A stretch of DNA of 64,000 bases from CAYOSF01 sp964406605 (GCA_964406605.1 CAYOSF010000006.1:219027-283026), one strand, 5' to 3'. Positions 41,257 to 50,673 are shown, counted from the stretch's first letter. Numbers and translations are program-made. Notes: a model not told the origin generated them from the sequence alone.

Positions 41257-42765
41257 ATGCGGGACCGCGTCGGCGCGGGAGAGACCGGGGACGCTCTGGC
41301 AACGGGGCCAAGCACGGGCGTGACCGCGAGAGCGGCCGGGTGGCTGTGGGAGCTGGACCCGTTCGGGAGACTGTGGCGCTTCTTCACCTCGGTGCGGCTG
41401 GCGCTGGTGTTGATCCTGGTCATCGCGGCGGCGGTGCTGGCCGGGACGCTGCTGATGCAGGCTCCGCCGTCGGTGGTGGGGGACCCGGTGGCCTACGATC
41501 AGTGGTTGGAGCGGGCGCGAGCCAAGTACGGGAACTGGACGGAGATCCTGGATGCGTTGCGGCTGTTCAACGTATTTCATTCGCTGTGGTTCCGGCTGCT
41601 GGTGGGGCTATTGACGGCGAACATCATCGTCTGCTCGGTGAACCGGTGGAAGGGGCTGTGGGCGACGGCGTTCCGGACGCGGACGCGGATGCGGGAGGCG
41701 TTCTTCGAGCATGCGCGGTACAGCGCGAGAGTAGAGGCGCGGATGCCCGTTGGTGCGGCGGCGGAGCGGGTGGAGCGGGCGCTGTCGGGGTCTCGGTACC
41801 GGGTGCAGCGGGAGGCGGATGCGAGTTCGGTGGCGATCTACGGAGACAAGAACCGGCTGAGCAGGTTTGGGACGCTGTTCAGTCATTTGAGCATCGTGCT
41901 GATCCTGGTGGGGGTGGTGGTTGGTGGGCTCTGGGGGTTCAGCGACCCGGAGTTCATCGTGGCGGAGGGGTCGGTGCGGGAGGTAGGGATGGGGACGGGG
42001 CTCTCGGTGGGGCTGGAGCATTTTGCGGATGAGTACTACCTGGAGGGGCCGCCGAAGGACTTTCGGAGCGAGCTGGTGATCTACAAGGACGGGGTGGAGG
42101 TGAAGCGGGGAGTGGTGCGGGTGAACTCGCCGATGAGCTACGAGGGGGTGCGGTTCCACCAGTCGTTCTACGGGCAGGCGGCGGCGATGTCGGTGCGGGA
42201 CGCAGGGGGTTCGGTGGTATTCGAGGAGGGGGTGCCGCTGGCCTGGCGGACGTCAGATGTAGGGCGTCCGTTTGGGAGTTTCAATCTACCGGAGCAGGGG
42301 TTGGTGGTGTACGTGCTGGGTCCGGTGTCGGGGATGAACGATCCGTTGATTCCGGCGGGGGAGATGCGGGTGGAGGTGTACGACCAGGGGACTGGGGGGT
42401 TGGTGGCGGCGGAGAATCTGACGCAGGGGGAGGCGAAGGAGGTAGCGGGGCTGGCGTTCACGTTTGAGCGGGAGCGGCGGTTCACGGGGTTGAAGGTAGT
42501 GAAGGACCCTGGGGTGAACATCATCTGGGCGGCGGCGGGTTTGATGGTGTTCGGGTTAGTGTTGTTGTTCTACCTGCCGTACCGGCGGGTGTGGGGGCTG
42601 TGCCGGGCGGGGGAGGACGGCAGGGTGGAGGTGCGGTTGGGCACGACGGCGCAGCGGGACCTATCGCAGGAGCGGGAGTTCGAGCGGCTGCGGGAGAGAG
42701 TGAGACGGGAGTTGGGGAAGGCGGGAGAAGAAGGGGGTTCTTCCCGAGGGGGCGGCGATGGTTGA
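41257..42765 (+). CDS. resB: ResB/Ccs1-type cytochrome c biogenesis protein
   Basis: 502 aa. Membrane helices at about residues 45-65 (VRLALVLILVIAAAVLAG), 105-125 (WFRLLVGLLTANIIVCSVN), 205-225 (LSIVLILVGVVVGGLWGF) and 430-445; a large extracytoplasmic domain lies between the last two. FHSLWFRLLV, NRLSRFGTLFSHLS and VNSPMSYEGVRFHQSFYG are family hallmarks. With CcsA it forms the System II haem delivery and cytochrome c synthase complex. Overlaps ccsA by 8 bp. Its coding strand is conspicuously G-rich, shared only with ccsA. Confidence 0.9.
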   Translation: MRDRVGAGETGDALATGPSTGVTARAAGWLWELDPFGRLWRFFTSVRLALVLILVIAAAVLAGTLLMQAPPSVVGDPVAYDQWLERARAKYGNWTEILDALRLFNVFHSLWFRLLVGLLTANIIVCSVNRWKGLWATAFRTRTRMREAFFEHARYSARVEARMPVGAAAERVERALSGSRYRVQREADASSVAIYGDKNRLSRFGTLFSHLSIVLILVGVVVGGLWGFSDPEFIVAEGSVREVGMGTGLSVGLEHFADEYYLEGPPKDFRSELVIYKDGVEVKRGVVRVNSPMSYEGVRFHQSFYGQAAAMSVRDAGGSVVFEEGVPLAWRTSDVGRPFGSFNLPEQGLVVYVLGPVSGMNDPLIPAGEMRVEVYDQGTGGLVAAENLTQGEAKEVAGLAFTFERERRFTGLKVVKDPGVNIIWAAAGLMVFGLVLLFYLPYRRVWGLCRAGEDGRVEVRLGTTAQRDLSQEREFERLRERVRRELGKAGEEGGSSRGGGDG

Positions 42766-43624
42766 GTTCTCGCAGTACTGCTACGTGGTGGCCTTCGCGG
42801 CGTTGAGCGCGGCGATGCTGCTCTATGTAGTGAACGTGGTTGGGACAGCCGGCCTGCCGGTGCTGGGCTTGGCGGGCGGAGGTGGGCTGTCGACGTGGCC
42901 GGGGCGGGGCGCGGTGGAGGCGGCCGGGCGGTACGCGACGATGCTGGCGGTGAACGCGTTCGCGTTCTTGACGGCGTCGCTGGCGTTGCGGGCGGCGGCG
43001 AGCGGGCACGGGCCGTTCGCGAACATGTACGAGTTTTCGCTGGCCTTCGCGTGGGGCGCGCTGGGGATCTACCTGTACTTCGAGGTGCGGTACCGGCTGC
43101 GGATGCTGGCGCTGCTGGTGCTGCCGGTGGCGATCGGGCTGTTGGCGTACGCGGCCACGGTTTCGTCGGAGGTGGAGCCATTGGTGCCGGCGCTGCAGAA
43201 CGACCTGCTGCTGACGGTGCACGTGGCGGTGGCGATCATCGCGTATGGGGCGTTTGCGATCGCGTTTGGGGCGGCGGTGTTGTACTTGGTGCAGCGGGGG
43301 GACCGGGTGCGGTGGTTGCCGAAGGCGGTGGTGCTGGAGGAGATCGGGTACAAGGCGGTGCTGGTGGGGTTTCCGATGATGGCGCTGGTGATCATCCTTG
43401 GGGCGCTGTGGGCGGAGATCGCGTGGGGTACGTACTGGAGTTGGGACCCGAAGGAGACGGCGTCGCTGGTGACGTGGTTGATCTACGGCGGGTACCTGCA
43501 TGCGCGGGTACTGCGTGGGTGGCGAGGGACGCGGAGCGCGCTGCTGTTGATCCTGGGGTTTGCGGCGACGCTGCTGACGTACTACGGGAACCTCTTCTTT
43601 GGGGGGTTGCACAGCTATGCCTGA
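42758..43624 (+). CDS. ccsA: CcsA/CcsB-type cytochrome c biogenesis protein (CcmC family)
   Basis: 288 aa, about eight membrane helices. The haem-handling tryptophan-rich motif appears as WGTYWSWDPKET near residue 225, with conserved His residues in TVHVAVAIIAYG and in LHARVLRGWRG. HGPFANMYEFSLAFAWG is typical of the family. Partner of ResB in System II. Overlaps resB by 8 bp and the TlpA-like gene by 8 bp, so the three form one operon. Confidence 0.93.
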   Translation: MVEFSQYCYVVAFAALSAAMLLYVVNVVGTAGLPVLGLAGGGGLSTWPGRGAVEAAGRYATMLAVNAFAFLTASLALRAAASGHGPFANMYEFSLAFAWGALGIYLYFEVRYRLRMLALLVLPVAIGLLAYAATVSSEVEPLVPALQNDLLLTVHVAVAIIAYGAFAIAFGAAVLYLVQRGDRVRWLPKAVVLEEIGYKAVLVGFPMMALVIILGALWAEIAWGTYWSWDPKETASLVTWLIYGGYLHARVLRGWRGTRSALLLILGFAATLLTYYGNLFFGGLHSYA

Positions 43625-44363
43625 GGTGTGGGAAGAGCCCGGGCGAGACGAGAGTCCGGACCCCGAAACCGGCGGGGTGCCGGCGCCGACCGAGACCAAC
43701 GAAGGTCCTGCGGAGGACGCCGACCAGGATCAGGAGCTGGCATCGGACGCCGTTTCCCAGTTTCCCTTCCGCCTATCGACCAGGGGCGTGGTTCGAAACG
43801 TCCTGGCGACGGTAGCCCTCGGTGTCGTGATAGCGGGGCTGGTCTGGTATTTCGACCGGCCCGGACACTCCAGTACCAGTGAGCCCATCACCCTGACCGC
43901 TGTGGCCAGCGGTACTGCGCCCGAGGTCGGCAAGGAAGCGCCGGACTTTCGGGTGCAGGGTCTGGATGGACAGACCTTCCAGCTCAGCGACTTCCGCGGG
44001 AGCGCGGTCTGGATCAACTTCTGGGCGAGCTGGTGCCCGCCCTGCCGGGCGGAGAGCCCGGATATCGAAGCCGTCTACGAGGACAATCGGGGGGACGGGC
44101 TCGTCGTCCTCGCCCTGAGCATAGGTGAGGGAGCCGGTGCCGTGCAGGACTACGTGGAGCGCACCGGGATTACCTTCACCGTCGGCCTCGATGAGGGGAC
44201 GGACATCGCGGCCGCGTACCGCATCGCCGGTATCCCCAGCCACTACTTCGTGGACAGGGACGGGATCCTGCGTGAGTCGCGTGTGGGCAGCATGAGCCGC
44301 GAAACGATGGAGGAGAAGGTGGACGAGATCCTGGCGGCCGGCGTGGAAGCCAGCGGCGAATGA
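43617..44363 (+). CDS. ResA/TlpA-type membrane-anchored thioredoxin
   Basis: 248 aa from ATG 43617. An acidic cytoplasmic N-terminus (about 55 residues), one membrane helix (VVRNVLATVALGVVIAGLVW), then a periplasm-facing thioredoxin domain: KEAPDFRVQGLDGQTFQLSD, WINFWASWCPPCRAESPD with CxxC, and IAGIPSHYFVDRDG with the cis-Pro. It keeps apocytochrome c CXXCH thiols reduced for haem attachment. The codon bias returns to the genome norm at its start, unlike resB and ccsA. Confidence 0.92.
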   Translation: MPEVWEEPGRDESPDPETGGVPAPTETNEGPAEDADQDQELASDAVSQFPFRLSTRGVVRNVLATVALGVVIAGLVWYFDRPGHSSTSEPITLTAVASGTAPEVGKEAPDFRVQGLDGQTFQLSDFRGSAVWINFWASWCPPCRAESPDIEAVYEDNRGDGLVVLALSIGEGAGAVQDYVERTGITFTVGLDEGTDIAAAYRIAGIPSHYFVDRDGILRESRVGSMSRETMEEKVDEILAAGVEASGE

Positions 44364-44769
44364 AAGTCGGGCTGCTGCGTCACAGCCCAAGGGGTCGCTT
44401 TAGCCGATAGGCCGGGGCGACGAGCGCGCTGGCGAGGCGGCGCGTACGCTCAGGATTCTACTACTGCGATTCTCGACAAGATGCGGGCGATTCCTGTGGT
44501 GGCGCTCGCTCCGCTCATGCTATGATCGCGGCACCTAGCAGGACAGGCCGCGAGCCGTGGGCCGTGGGCATTGTTGCGTCCTCCGGCGTTCTGCTCGCGC
44601 AGGCACTCGTGGACCGGGGCCAATCGATGCGGATCGCCGCAAGCGAGACCTGGACGGAGGACGGCAACCAGCGCATCTGAGGCCGGCGTCTCGCATGGCT
44701 CCTCAAAGAATGCCCTATGACGTCCGTGAGCGAGTACATGGCCCATCGTCTGCCTGGGGGAACGGCGTG
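44364..44769. other. Intergenic region before the 44770 operon
   Basis: About 400 bp without a supported gene. A weak hairpin GGGCTG/CAGCCC (44369-44388) follows the TlpA-like gene. TATGAT followed by CGCGGC at 44521-44532 is a likely promoter, giving a leader of about 240 nt to the SDR gene. Confidence 0.4.
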
Positions 44770-46257
44770 ATGCCAGCGAGGGATGATCGGCTCATTCTGC
44801 TCACGGGCGCGACCGGCTACGTGGGCGGACGCCTGCTGAAGGCGCTTGAGGCCAGGGATTTGCGCGTGCGCTGCTTGGCGCGGCGGCCGGAGTTCCTGTC
44901 ACCGAGGGCCGGCCCCACGACGGAGGTGGTCCAGGGCGACGTGCTCGATGTGGAATCCCTGCGCCGGGGAATGGCGGGGGTGGACACGGCGTACTATTTG
45001 GTGCACTCTATGGGTTCCTCCGGCGAGTTCGAGGAGCGGGACCGACTGGGCGCGGAAACCTTCAGCAAAATGGCCCGTGACGCAGATGTGCGCCGCATCA
45101 TCTACCTGGGTGGCCTCGCCCACGGGACAGATCTCTCTTCTCACCTGTCGAGCCGCCAGGAGGTGGGCCGGATCCTCCGTGATTCGGGCGTGTCCACCAT
45201 CGAGTTTCGCGCCTCTGTGATTATCGGGTCCGGCAGTCTCTCCTTCGAGCTCGTTCGGGCACTCGTGGACCGGCTGCCTGTGATGGTCACCCCCCGGTGG
45301 GTGCGGACTCTGGCGCAACCCATCGCTATCGAGGACGTCGTCTCCTACCTGGTCGCCGCCCTGGACGCCACGTTTCCCGAGAGCCGGGTGTTTGAGATCG
45401 GCGGGGCGGACCAAGTGTCCTACGGCGATCTCATGGCGGAGTATGCGCGGCAGCGGGGACTCAGGCGGCTGATGATCCCGGTGCCTGTGCTTAGCCCTGC
45501 CCTCTCCAGCCTCTGGCTTGGACTCGTGACCCCCATCTTCGCGCGCGTCGGGCGGAAGCTGATCGACAGCCTCCCGCACGAGACGGTCGTTCGTGATGGT
45601 TCTGCGCGCCGGGAGTTCGATATCGAGCCGATGGGCATGCGAGACGCGGTCGCCCGCGCTCTCAGCTACGAAGACCGAGAGCTTGTCCAGACGCGGTGGT
45701 CGGATGCCCTCTCATCGGCGGGCGCAGCGAAGGGCTGGGGCGGGGTCAAGTTTGGGTCGCGGCTCGTTGACTCACGCACCATCTCTGTACCGCTCGCGCC
45801 GGCGCAGGCCTTCCGGCCCGTGCGGCGCATCGGTGGCCGTGTCGGGTGGTATCACGCAGGCGTGCTCTGGAGGCTGCGGGGGTTCCTTGACCTCCTGGTG
45901 GGTGGGGTGGGTCTCCGCCGTGGCCGTCGCGATCAAGAGGTTCTCTCGGTGGGTGACACGGTCGACTTTTGGCGTGTGGAAGCGTACGAGCCCGACCGCC
46001 TGCTCAGGCTGTACGCCGAGATGAAGCTTCCGGGTCGTGCCTGGCTCCAGTTCGACGTTGACGGGGATGAAGCTGGATCCACGATCCGGCAGACATCCAT
46101 GTTCGATCCCGTTGGCCTGCCGGGGCTACTCTACTGGTATCTTCTCTATCCCGTCCACAAGTATGTCTTCTCGGGGATGCTGCGTGCGATGGTCGGAGAA
46201 GCGAAGAGGATGGCAAGGAGTGAGACTAATGGGAGACCAACGAGCACCGAATCCTGA
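44770..46257 (+). CDS. NAD(P)-binding SDR-type protein with C-terminal DUF2867 domain
   Basis: 495 aa from ATG 44770 (GGGGGAA upstream). The N-terminal extended SDR domain has LLTGATGYVGGRLLKAL, VVQGDVLDVESLRRGM, YYLVHSM and YLGGLAHG; from about residue 340 a START/SRPBCC-like DUF2867 domain follows (VDFWRVEAYEPDRLLRLYAEM, GRAWLQFDVD, LPGLLYWYLLYPVHKYVF). The two-domain fusion occurs in several phyla, often near photolyase and MerR-type B12 photoreceptors. Overlaps the next gene by 29 bp. Probable lipid or stress-related oxidoreductase; substrate unknown. Confidence 0.83.
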   Translation: MPARDDRLILLTGATGYVGGRLLKALEARDLRVRCLARRPEFLSPRAGPTTEVVQGDVLDVESLRRGMAGVDTAYYLVHSMGSSGEFEERDRLGAETFSKMARDADVRRIIYLGGLAHGTDLSSHLSSRQEVGRILRDSGVSTIEFRASVIIGSGSLSFELVRALVDRLPVMVTPRWVRTLAQPIAIEDVVSYLVAALDATFPESRVFEIGGADQVSYGDLMAEYARQRGLRRLMIPVPVLSPALSSLWLGLVTPIFARVGRKLIDSLPHETVVRDGSARREFDIEPMGMRDAVARALSYEDRELVQTRWSDALSSAGAAKGWGGVKFGSRLVDSRTISVPLAPAQAFRPVRRIGGRVGWYHAGVLWRLRGFLDLLVGGVGLRRGRRDQEVLSVGDTVDFWRVEAYEPDRLLRLYAEMKLPGRAWLQFDVDGDEAGSTIRQTSMFDPVGLPGLLYWYLLYPVHKYVFSGMLRAMVGEAKRMARSETNGRPTSTES

Positions 46258-47206
46258 ACCTTCGCCTCTTCTGGGAATCAGCTCCTGCCTGCTCGGTGAG
46301 GAGGTACGCTTCGACGGCGGCCACAAGCGTGACGACTTCCTGATCAATACCCTGGGGCGCTTCGTGGAGTGGGTGTTGGTGTGCCCCGAGGTGGAGATCG
46401 GGCTTGACACGCCGCGGGAGAGCCTGCGTCTGGAGGCGGCTCCCGACGGGCCCCGGCTGATCGCGCCGCGGTCTGGACTCGATCACACGGAGACCATGCG
46501 AGCCTGGGCCGGACGTCGCCTGCAGGAACTGGCCGAGCTCGATCTGCACGGCTACGTGTTCAAGAAGGACTCGCCTAGCTGCGGGCTGATGCGTGTCAGG
46601 GTGTACGATCGGAACAGGGTGCCGACCCGGACCGGCCGGGGACTCTTCGCTCAGGAACTGACATCCACCTTCCCGTTGCTGCCTGCGGAGGAAGAGGGTC
46701 GCTTGCGCGAGCCCTGGCTCCGAGAGAACTTCATCGACCGCGTCTTCGGCTACTATCGCTGGTCGCGCCTGCTCGTCGAAGACCCGACGCCGTCCGGGTT
46801 GGTCTCATTCCAGGCTTCTCACAAGCTCACGCTCATGTCGCACAGTCCTGGGCGGCAGCGCGAGCTGGGCAGGCTGGTCGCGGACGCCGGGAAACGCAGG
46901 ATCGGCACGTTGCTGGAGGAATACGGCCGGGGGTTCATGCAGGCGCTGAGCCAGCGGGCGACGCGGCGCAAGCAGACCAACGTTCTGCAGCATCTCACAG
47001 GCTTCCTCAAGCGCCAGTTGGACGGAGATGACAAAGCGGAGCTGCTGCAGACCATCGACGGCTACCGCGAGGGCCTGGTGCCCCTTATCGTGCCGCTCAC
47101 CCTGCTTCAACATCACCTGCGGCGCCATGAAGTCCCGGACTGGGTGCGGTCCCAGGTCTACCTCAACCCATATCCGAGCGAACTCATGCTCAGGAACCAA
47201 GTCTGA
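46229..47206 (+). CDS. DUF523 (TudS-like) - DUF1722 fusion protein (YbgA family)
   Basis: 325 aa from ATG 46229 (AAGGAG upstream; starts inside the previous gene). The DUF523 part (residues about 10-150) has GISSCLLGEEVRFDGGHKRD, VCPEVEIGLDTPRES and KKDSPSCGLMRV: the three cysteines typical of TudS, a 4Fe-4S thiouracil desulfidase. The DUF1722 part (about 180-315) has FQASHKLTLMSHSPGRQRELG and LTLLQHHLRRHEVPDWV. In other genomes this fusion frequently neighbours a photolyase; none lies in this window. Confidence 0.87.
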   Translation: MGDQRAPNPEPSPLLGISSCLLGEEVRFDGGHKRDDFLINTLGRFVEWVLVCPEVEIGLDTPRESLRLEAAPDGPRLIAPRSGLDHTETMRAWAGRRLQELAELDLHGYVFKKDSPSCGLMRVRVYDRNRVPTRTGRGLFAQELTSTFPLLPAEEEGRLREPWLRENFIDRVFGYYRWSRLLVEDPTPSGLVSFQASHKLTLMSHSPGRQRELGRLVADAGKRRIGTLLEEYGRGFMQALSQRATRRKQTNVLQHLTGFLKRQLDGDDKAELLQTIDGYREGLVPLIVPLTLLQHHLRRHEVPDWVRSQVYLNPYPSELMLRNQV

Positions 47207-47214
47207 GGGATGAC

Positions 47215-48036
47215 ATGTCCGAGTACGCGACCACGGGTCTGGGGAGCCAGGCAACGCTGCGGGAGCGCCAAGCCGTGGCACGTTGGCGCCCGCCGCGTCG
47301 CTGGTATCATCCGTTCCTGGCCGCGCTCGTCATCGCGACGTCGAGGTTTATCACCAACAGGCTGAACGGTCTGACCATCGAGGGTCTGGAGCGCTTCCAG
47401 GCCGCTCGTGACAGGGGTGGGCGCGGGCTCCTGACGTTCAGCAACCACGTATCCTTGTTCGATGATCCCTTGCTGCCGGCCAACTTTGCACCCCGCCGGT
47501 ACGAAGAGATCCGCTGGGTGGCGGCGGACGCCGTTAACTTCTTCGGATCTGCGGCGAAGGCTTGGTTCTTCACGGCGGGCAAGTGCGTACCCATCGTGCG
47601 CGGTGCAGGCGTCGACCAGCCCGGCTATCATTTCCTTGGCCGACGGTTGGCCGAAGGGTGCTGGGTCCAGATCTTCCCGGAGGGAGGCCGCACCCGAGAC
47701 CCTGAGGCGCTGATGACCGGGCCCTTCAAGCTGGGAATCGGGCGGCTCATCGCGGAGACCGCACCTCTGACCCTTCCCTTCTACCACTACGGTATGCACC
47801 ATGTGCTGCCCGTCGGCGCCAAACTACCGCGGAGGGGGCACGAGGTTCGCCTGGTATTCGGTGAACCTGTGGAGTGGACGGCGGACCGGCTCCGCGACGC
47901 GGCCCGGCAGTCGAGCGGTCCTCCATTGGAGGGACAGGCGCTGTGGGAGGCGCTGGCCGGCTGGGCGTATCGTGAGCTTCGCCAGTTGGAGCTAGACGTG
48001 AATCCCGCAGCCGGCAGCGAGAGGCATCCGGCGTGA
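47215..48036 (+). CDS. Lysophospholipid acyltransferase, tafazzin-like PlsC family
   Basis: 273 aa. Acyltransferase motif I is FSNHVSLFDDPLL (the HxxxxDD form seen in tafazzin rather than HxxxxD), motif III IFPEGGRTRDPEALM and a motif IV-like region TLPFYHYGMHHVLP. No clear membrane-spanning segment; membrane association is likely through a hydrophobic hairpin near residues 35-50. It moves acyl chains onto lysophospholipid. Located 9 bp after the TudS-like gene and overlapping the DUF1295 gene by 4 bp, which groups it with other lipid genes. Confidence 0.83.
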   Translation: MSEYATTGLGSQATLRERQAVARWRPPRRWYHPFLAALVIATSRFITNRLNGLTIEGLERFQAARDRGGRGLLTFSNHVSLFDDPLLPANFAPRRYEEIRWVAADAVNFFGSAAKAWFFTAGKCVPIVRGAGVDQPGYHFLGRRLAEGCWVQIFPEGGRTRDPEALMTGPFKLGIGRLIAETAPLTLPFYHYGMHHVLPVGAKLPRRGHEVRLVFGEPVEWTADRLRDAARQSSGPPLEGQALWEALAGWAYRELRQLELDVNPAAGSERHPA

Positions 48037-48863
48037 GCTTCTTCGCGGTCTACGGCATTGCCCTGGGCGTCGTCCTGGTCTACATGACGGCGATCTGGCT
48101 CGCCAGCCTCTGGCTGCGCGACGCCAGCATCGTGGACGTATTCTGGGGCCCCGGATTCATCGTCGCCGCGCTTGTCTATGCGATTCTCTCGGACGGTTAC
48201 CTGGGCAGACAGGTCCTGGTGGCGGCTCTGGTCGCGGTCTGGGGGCTGCGCCTGTCGCTCTACATCCTCAGCCGGAATTGGGGGAGAGGCGAGGACCCGC
48301 GTTACCGCGTTTGGAGGGAGCAGGCTGGGGGAGCGTTCTGGTGGGTCAGCTTCTTTCGGGTGTTCGCGCTTCAAGGAGTGCTGCTCTGGGTGATCTCGGC
48401 GCCGCTCCTTGCCGCGCAGACCAGCGATGACCCGGACCGATTCTCGGCGACGGACGTGGCTGGCCTCGCCGTCTGGCTGACGGGCTTCCTGTTCGAGGCG
48501 GTCGGCGACTACCAACTGGCCCGGTTCAAGGCCGATCCGGCCAACAAGGGGAAGGTGATGCGGACCGGTCTCTGGGCCTACACGCGCCACCCCAACTACT
48601 TCGGCGACGCCACCGTCTGGTGGGGGTACTTCATCATCGCCGCCGGGACCCCGGACGGCTATTGGACCTTCTTCAGCCCTATTCTGATGACCTTTCTGCT
48701 GGTGCGCGTGTCAGGCGTCGCTATGCTGGAGCGCGGTCAGAGAGCGACGAAGCCCGAGTACCGGGACTACGTCGAGAGTACGAGTCCGTTCATTCCCTGG
48801 TTCCCTCGAAGGAGGCGGCCCGTTTCTGGTGGGACCGTAGATGCAACGCGGTCCGAGACGTAG
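48033..48863 (+). CDS. DUF1295 (steroid 5-alpha-reductase-like) membrane protein
   Basis: 276 aa, about six to seven membrane helices. The C-terminal signature GLWAYTRHPNYFGDATVWWG is that of the isoprenylcysteine methyltransferase/steroid-reductase superfamily, with RHPNYFG placing it in DUF1295. FVWxxP-like VDVFWGPGFIVAAL near residue 35 is another family mark. These proteins probably reduce or methylate lipid-soluble substrates in the membrane. GTG start overlaps the upstream gene by 4 bp. Confidence 0.86.
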   Translation: MSFFAVYGIALGVVLVYMTAIWLASLWLRDASIVDVFWGPGFIVAALVYAILSDGYLGRQVLVAALVAVWGLRLSLYILSRNWGRGEDPRYRVWREQAGGAFWWVSFFRVFALQGVLLWVISAPLLAAQTSDDPDRFSATDVAGLAVWLTGFLFEAVGDYQLARFKADPANKGKVMRTGLWAYTRHPNYFGDATVWWGYFIIAAGTPDGYWTFFSPILMTFLLVRVSGVAMLERGQRATKPEYRDYVESTSPFIPWFPRRRRPVSGGTVDATRSET

Positions 48864-48869
48864 CCCGTC

Positions 48870-49526
48870 ATGCTGAGAAACGCCTACCGGCGGTTTGTGA
48901 TGCTGCTTGGCGACGTGCTGACCTTCCTCTACGTTCGCAAGTACGAGGTGGTGGGTCGGGAGAATGTGCCGACCAGCGGTGCCCTCATCGTCGCCAGCAA
49001 CCACCTCAACGCCGCGGACCCGCCCTTCGTCACGCGGGCTATCGGCAGGCCGCCCATCTTCATGGCCAAGAAGGAGATGCTGGGTCTCCCGCTGTTCGGC
49101 CTCGCGTTCCGTGCCTGGGGTGCGTTCCCCGTTCGTCGCGGCGAGTTCGACTTGGCCGCGATCCGCGCCGCCGTCGACGTCCTGCGCAGAGGAGAGGTCC
49201 TTCTCATGTTTCCGGAGGGAACGCGCAGCCGCACCGGCGGCTTGGGCCGAGGTCATGCCGGCACCGCCATGATCGCGCTGCACACCCGCACCCCCATACT
49301 GCCCGTCGCGATCACGGGCACGGAGGATGTCAAATGGCCCTGGTTCTTGCTCAGACCGCGCCTCGTCCGCCACGTCAAGGTCGTCATTGGAGAGCCTTTC
49401 TACCTGGCGGAGGTGGAGCGCGTGAACCGCGAGGCTGCTCGGCAGGCCACGCAGGCCGTCATGCAACGAATCGCTGAGATGTTGCCGCCCCGGTACAGGG
49501 CCGTGTACGGTTCCGGAGGTGCGTGA
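48870..49526 (+). CDS. plsC: 1-Acyl-sn-glycerol-3-phosphate acyltransferase (PlsC)
   Basis: 218 aa. Motif I ASNHLNAADPPF (HxxxxD), motif II GAFPVRRGEFD, motif III LLMFPEGTRSRTGGLG and motif IV PILPVAITGTED. Complete, of usual length. Makes phosphatidic acid at the membrane. Six bp after the DUF1295 gene and the last gene of the plus-strand lipid group; it converges with the minus-strand methyltransferase at 49572. Confidence 0.91.
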   Translation: MLRNAYRRFVMLLGDVLTFLYVRKYEVVGRENVPTSGALIVASNHLNAADPPFVTRAIGRPPIFMAKKEMLGLPLFGLAFRAWGAFPVRRGEFDLAAIRAAVDVLRRGEVLLMFPEGTRSRTGGLGRGHAGTAMIALHTRTPILPVAITGTEDVKWPWFLLRPRLVRHVKVVIGEPFYLAEVERVNREAARQATQAVMQRIAEMLPPRYRAVYGSGGA

Positions 49527-49571
49527 AGCGAGAGCCGCGCGCCGCCTCGCGCGCAACAGTCGGCGGACGCT

Positions 49572-50600
49572 TCAGGGCTTCATCGCGACGATGAGTGAGG
49601 TGTTTGCCGGTGGCGGAAGGGCCGTGACCCTAGGCTCAACGAAGCCCGCGGCTCTCATCCAGGCTGAGATCTCTGTGGCACTGTAGGAGCGGCCCTCGCC
49701 CGTGTCCACCAACATGCTGAGAGAGAACAGAGCTGCCCAGGGTGGCGACATCGCCTCTGGGTTCATCAGTCCTTCGTGAACGACTACGAGGCCGCCGCTC
49801 GTCAGCGACGCGAACGCCTTCCGCAACAAGAGTCCGCACCGTTCGGGCCCCGTTAGGTGGAGAACGGCCGAGAGCAGGACAACGTCGTTATCCTGGCCGA
49901 AGTCGTCGCGGAACAGGTCCCCGGCTCGGAAGCTGATCCGGGCCTCCTGGCCGGATTCGGTGATGACCTCTCTCGCCACTTCCTCCGTTGCCGGAAGGTC
50001 GAACACGACGGCTGTCAGTTCTGGATATCGCCGCACGAGGCACACGGAGTGCGTGCCCGCCCCTCCCCCGGCGTCGAAGAGCCGCTTCCTGCTTGTGAGG
50101 TCGAGATTGTCCGCCAGGACCTCTGCGTCGTGTAGGCCCCGAGTGTGCACGGCGCGAATGAAACTCCGGTGCGCGTCGCCATCGCCTGTCGCCGCGGTTC
50201 CGTCTCCCACCTGCTGGTTGGAGCGCACCGCCTCCTCAAGCTGCCCCCACGAGTGCCACTCTCGATCCTGGTGATCCAGTGCGCGCCCCAGATAGTCGGG
50301 TTGTCCTCTCACCAGTAGCTCGATTCCCTCCGGCGAGTTGCCGTAGCAGCCTTTCACCACATCCAGGAACCCCAGCGCGACGCAGGCGTTGAGCAGCAAC
50401 CACGTCGAGCGTGGATACGTGCCGCACGCCTCGGCTACCTGTTTGGCGCTGAGATAGCGCTTCCCCAGCGCATCGAATATGCCGAGTTTGTGGGCCGTCA
50501 TCAGAACTCGGGCCGGCTGCCAGCCGGACAGCGCTCGGGCTACGGGTCCTGGGAGGTTGCCGCGTTTCCGCGGGCTCAGTGCCATAGATGCTTTCTGCAT
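49572..50600 (-). CDS. SAM-dependent O-methyltransferase with winged-helix dimerisation domain
   Basis: 342 aa. N-terminal winged helix (ARVLMTAHKLGIFDALGKRYLSAKQVAEACGT) typical of the methyltransf_2 family (CrtF, BchU, acetylserotonin and caffeate enzymes), then the Rossmann domain: RLFDAGGGAGTHSVCLVRRYP, TAVVFDLPATEEVAREVI and DVVLLSAVLHLTGPERC. The C-terminus AAGFVEPRVTALPPPANTSLIVA is regular. It lies 73 bp downstream of carH on the same strand, so it is probably co-transcribed and light-regulated. Carotenoid or quinone modification is conceivable, but no carotenoid genes are in the window. Confidence 0.85.
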   Translation of the reverse strand: MQKASMALSPRKRGNLPGPVARALSGWQPARVLMTAHKLGIFDALGKRYLSAKQVAEACGTYPRSTWLLLNACVALGFLDVVKGCYGNSPEGIELLVRGQPDYLGRALDHQDREWHSWGQLEEAVRSNQQVGDGTAATGDGDAHRSFIRAVHTRGLHDAEVLADNLDLTSRKRLFDAGGGAGTHSVCLVRRYPELTAVVFDLPATEEVAREVITESGQEARISFRAGDLFRDDFGQDNDVVLLSAVLHLTGPERCGLLLRKAFASLTSGGLVVVHEGLMNPEAMSPPWAALFSLSMLVDTGEGRSYSATEISAWMRAAGFVEPRVTALPPPANTSLIVAMKP

Positions 50601-50673
50601 CTTATGATTCCTTTCTCCTGGGCGAGGACCTACCGTAGCGATCGAGAACAGCGAACGGGGTCGGTCCTGGTAC

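Noticed and set aside
41257..43624. System I (Ccm) cytochrome c maturation
   Set aside because: No CcmABDEFG genes; ResB plus CcsA with a TlpA/ResA-like protein is System II.
49572..50600. BchU/CrtF assignment for the O-methyltransferase
   Set aside because: The family is right, but no bacteriochlorophyll or carotenoid genes are nearby, so a specific name is not justified.
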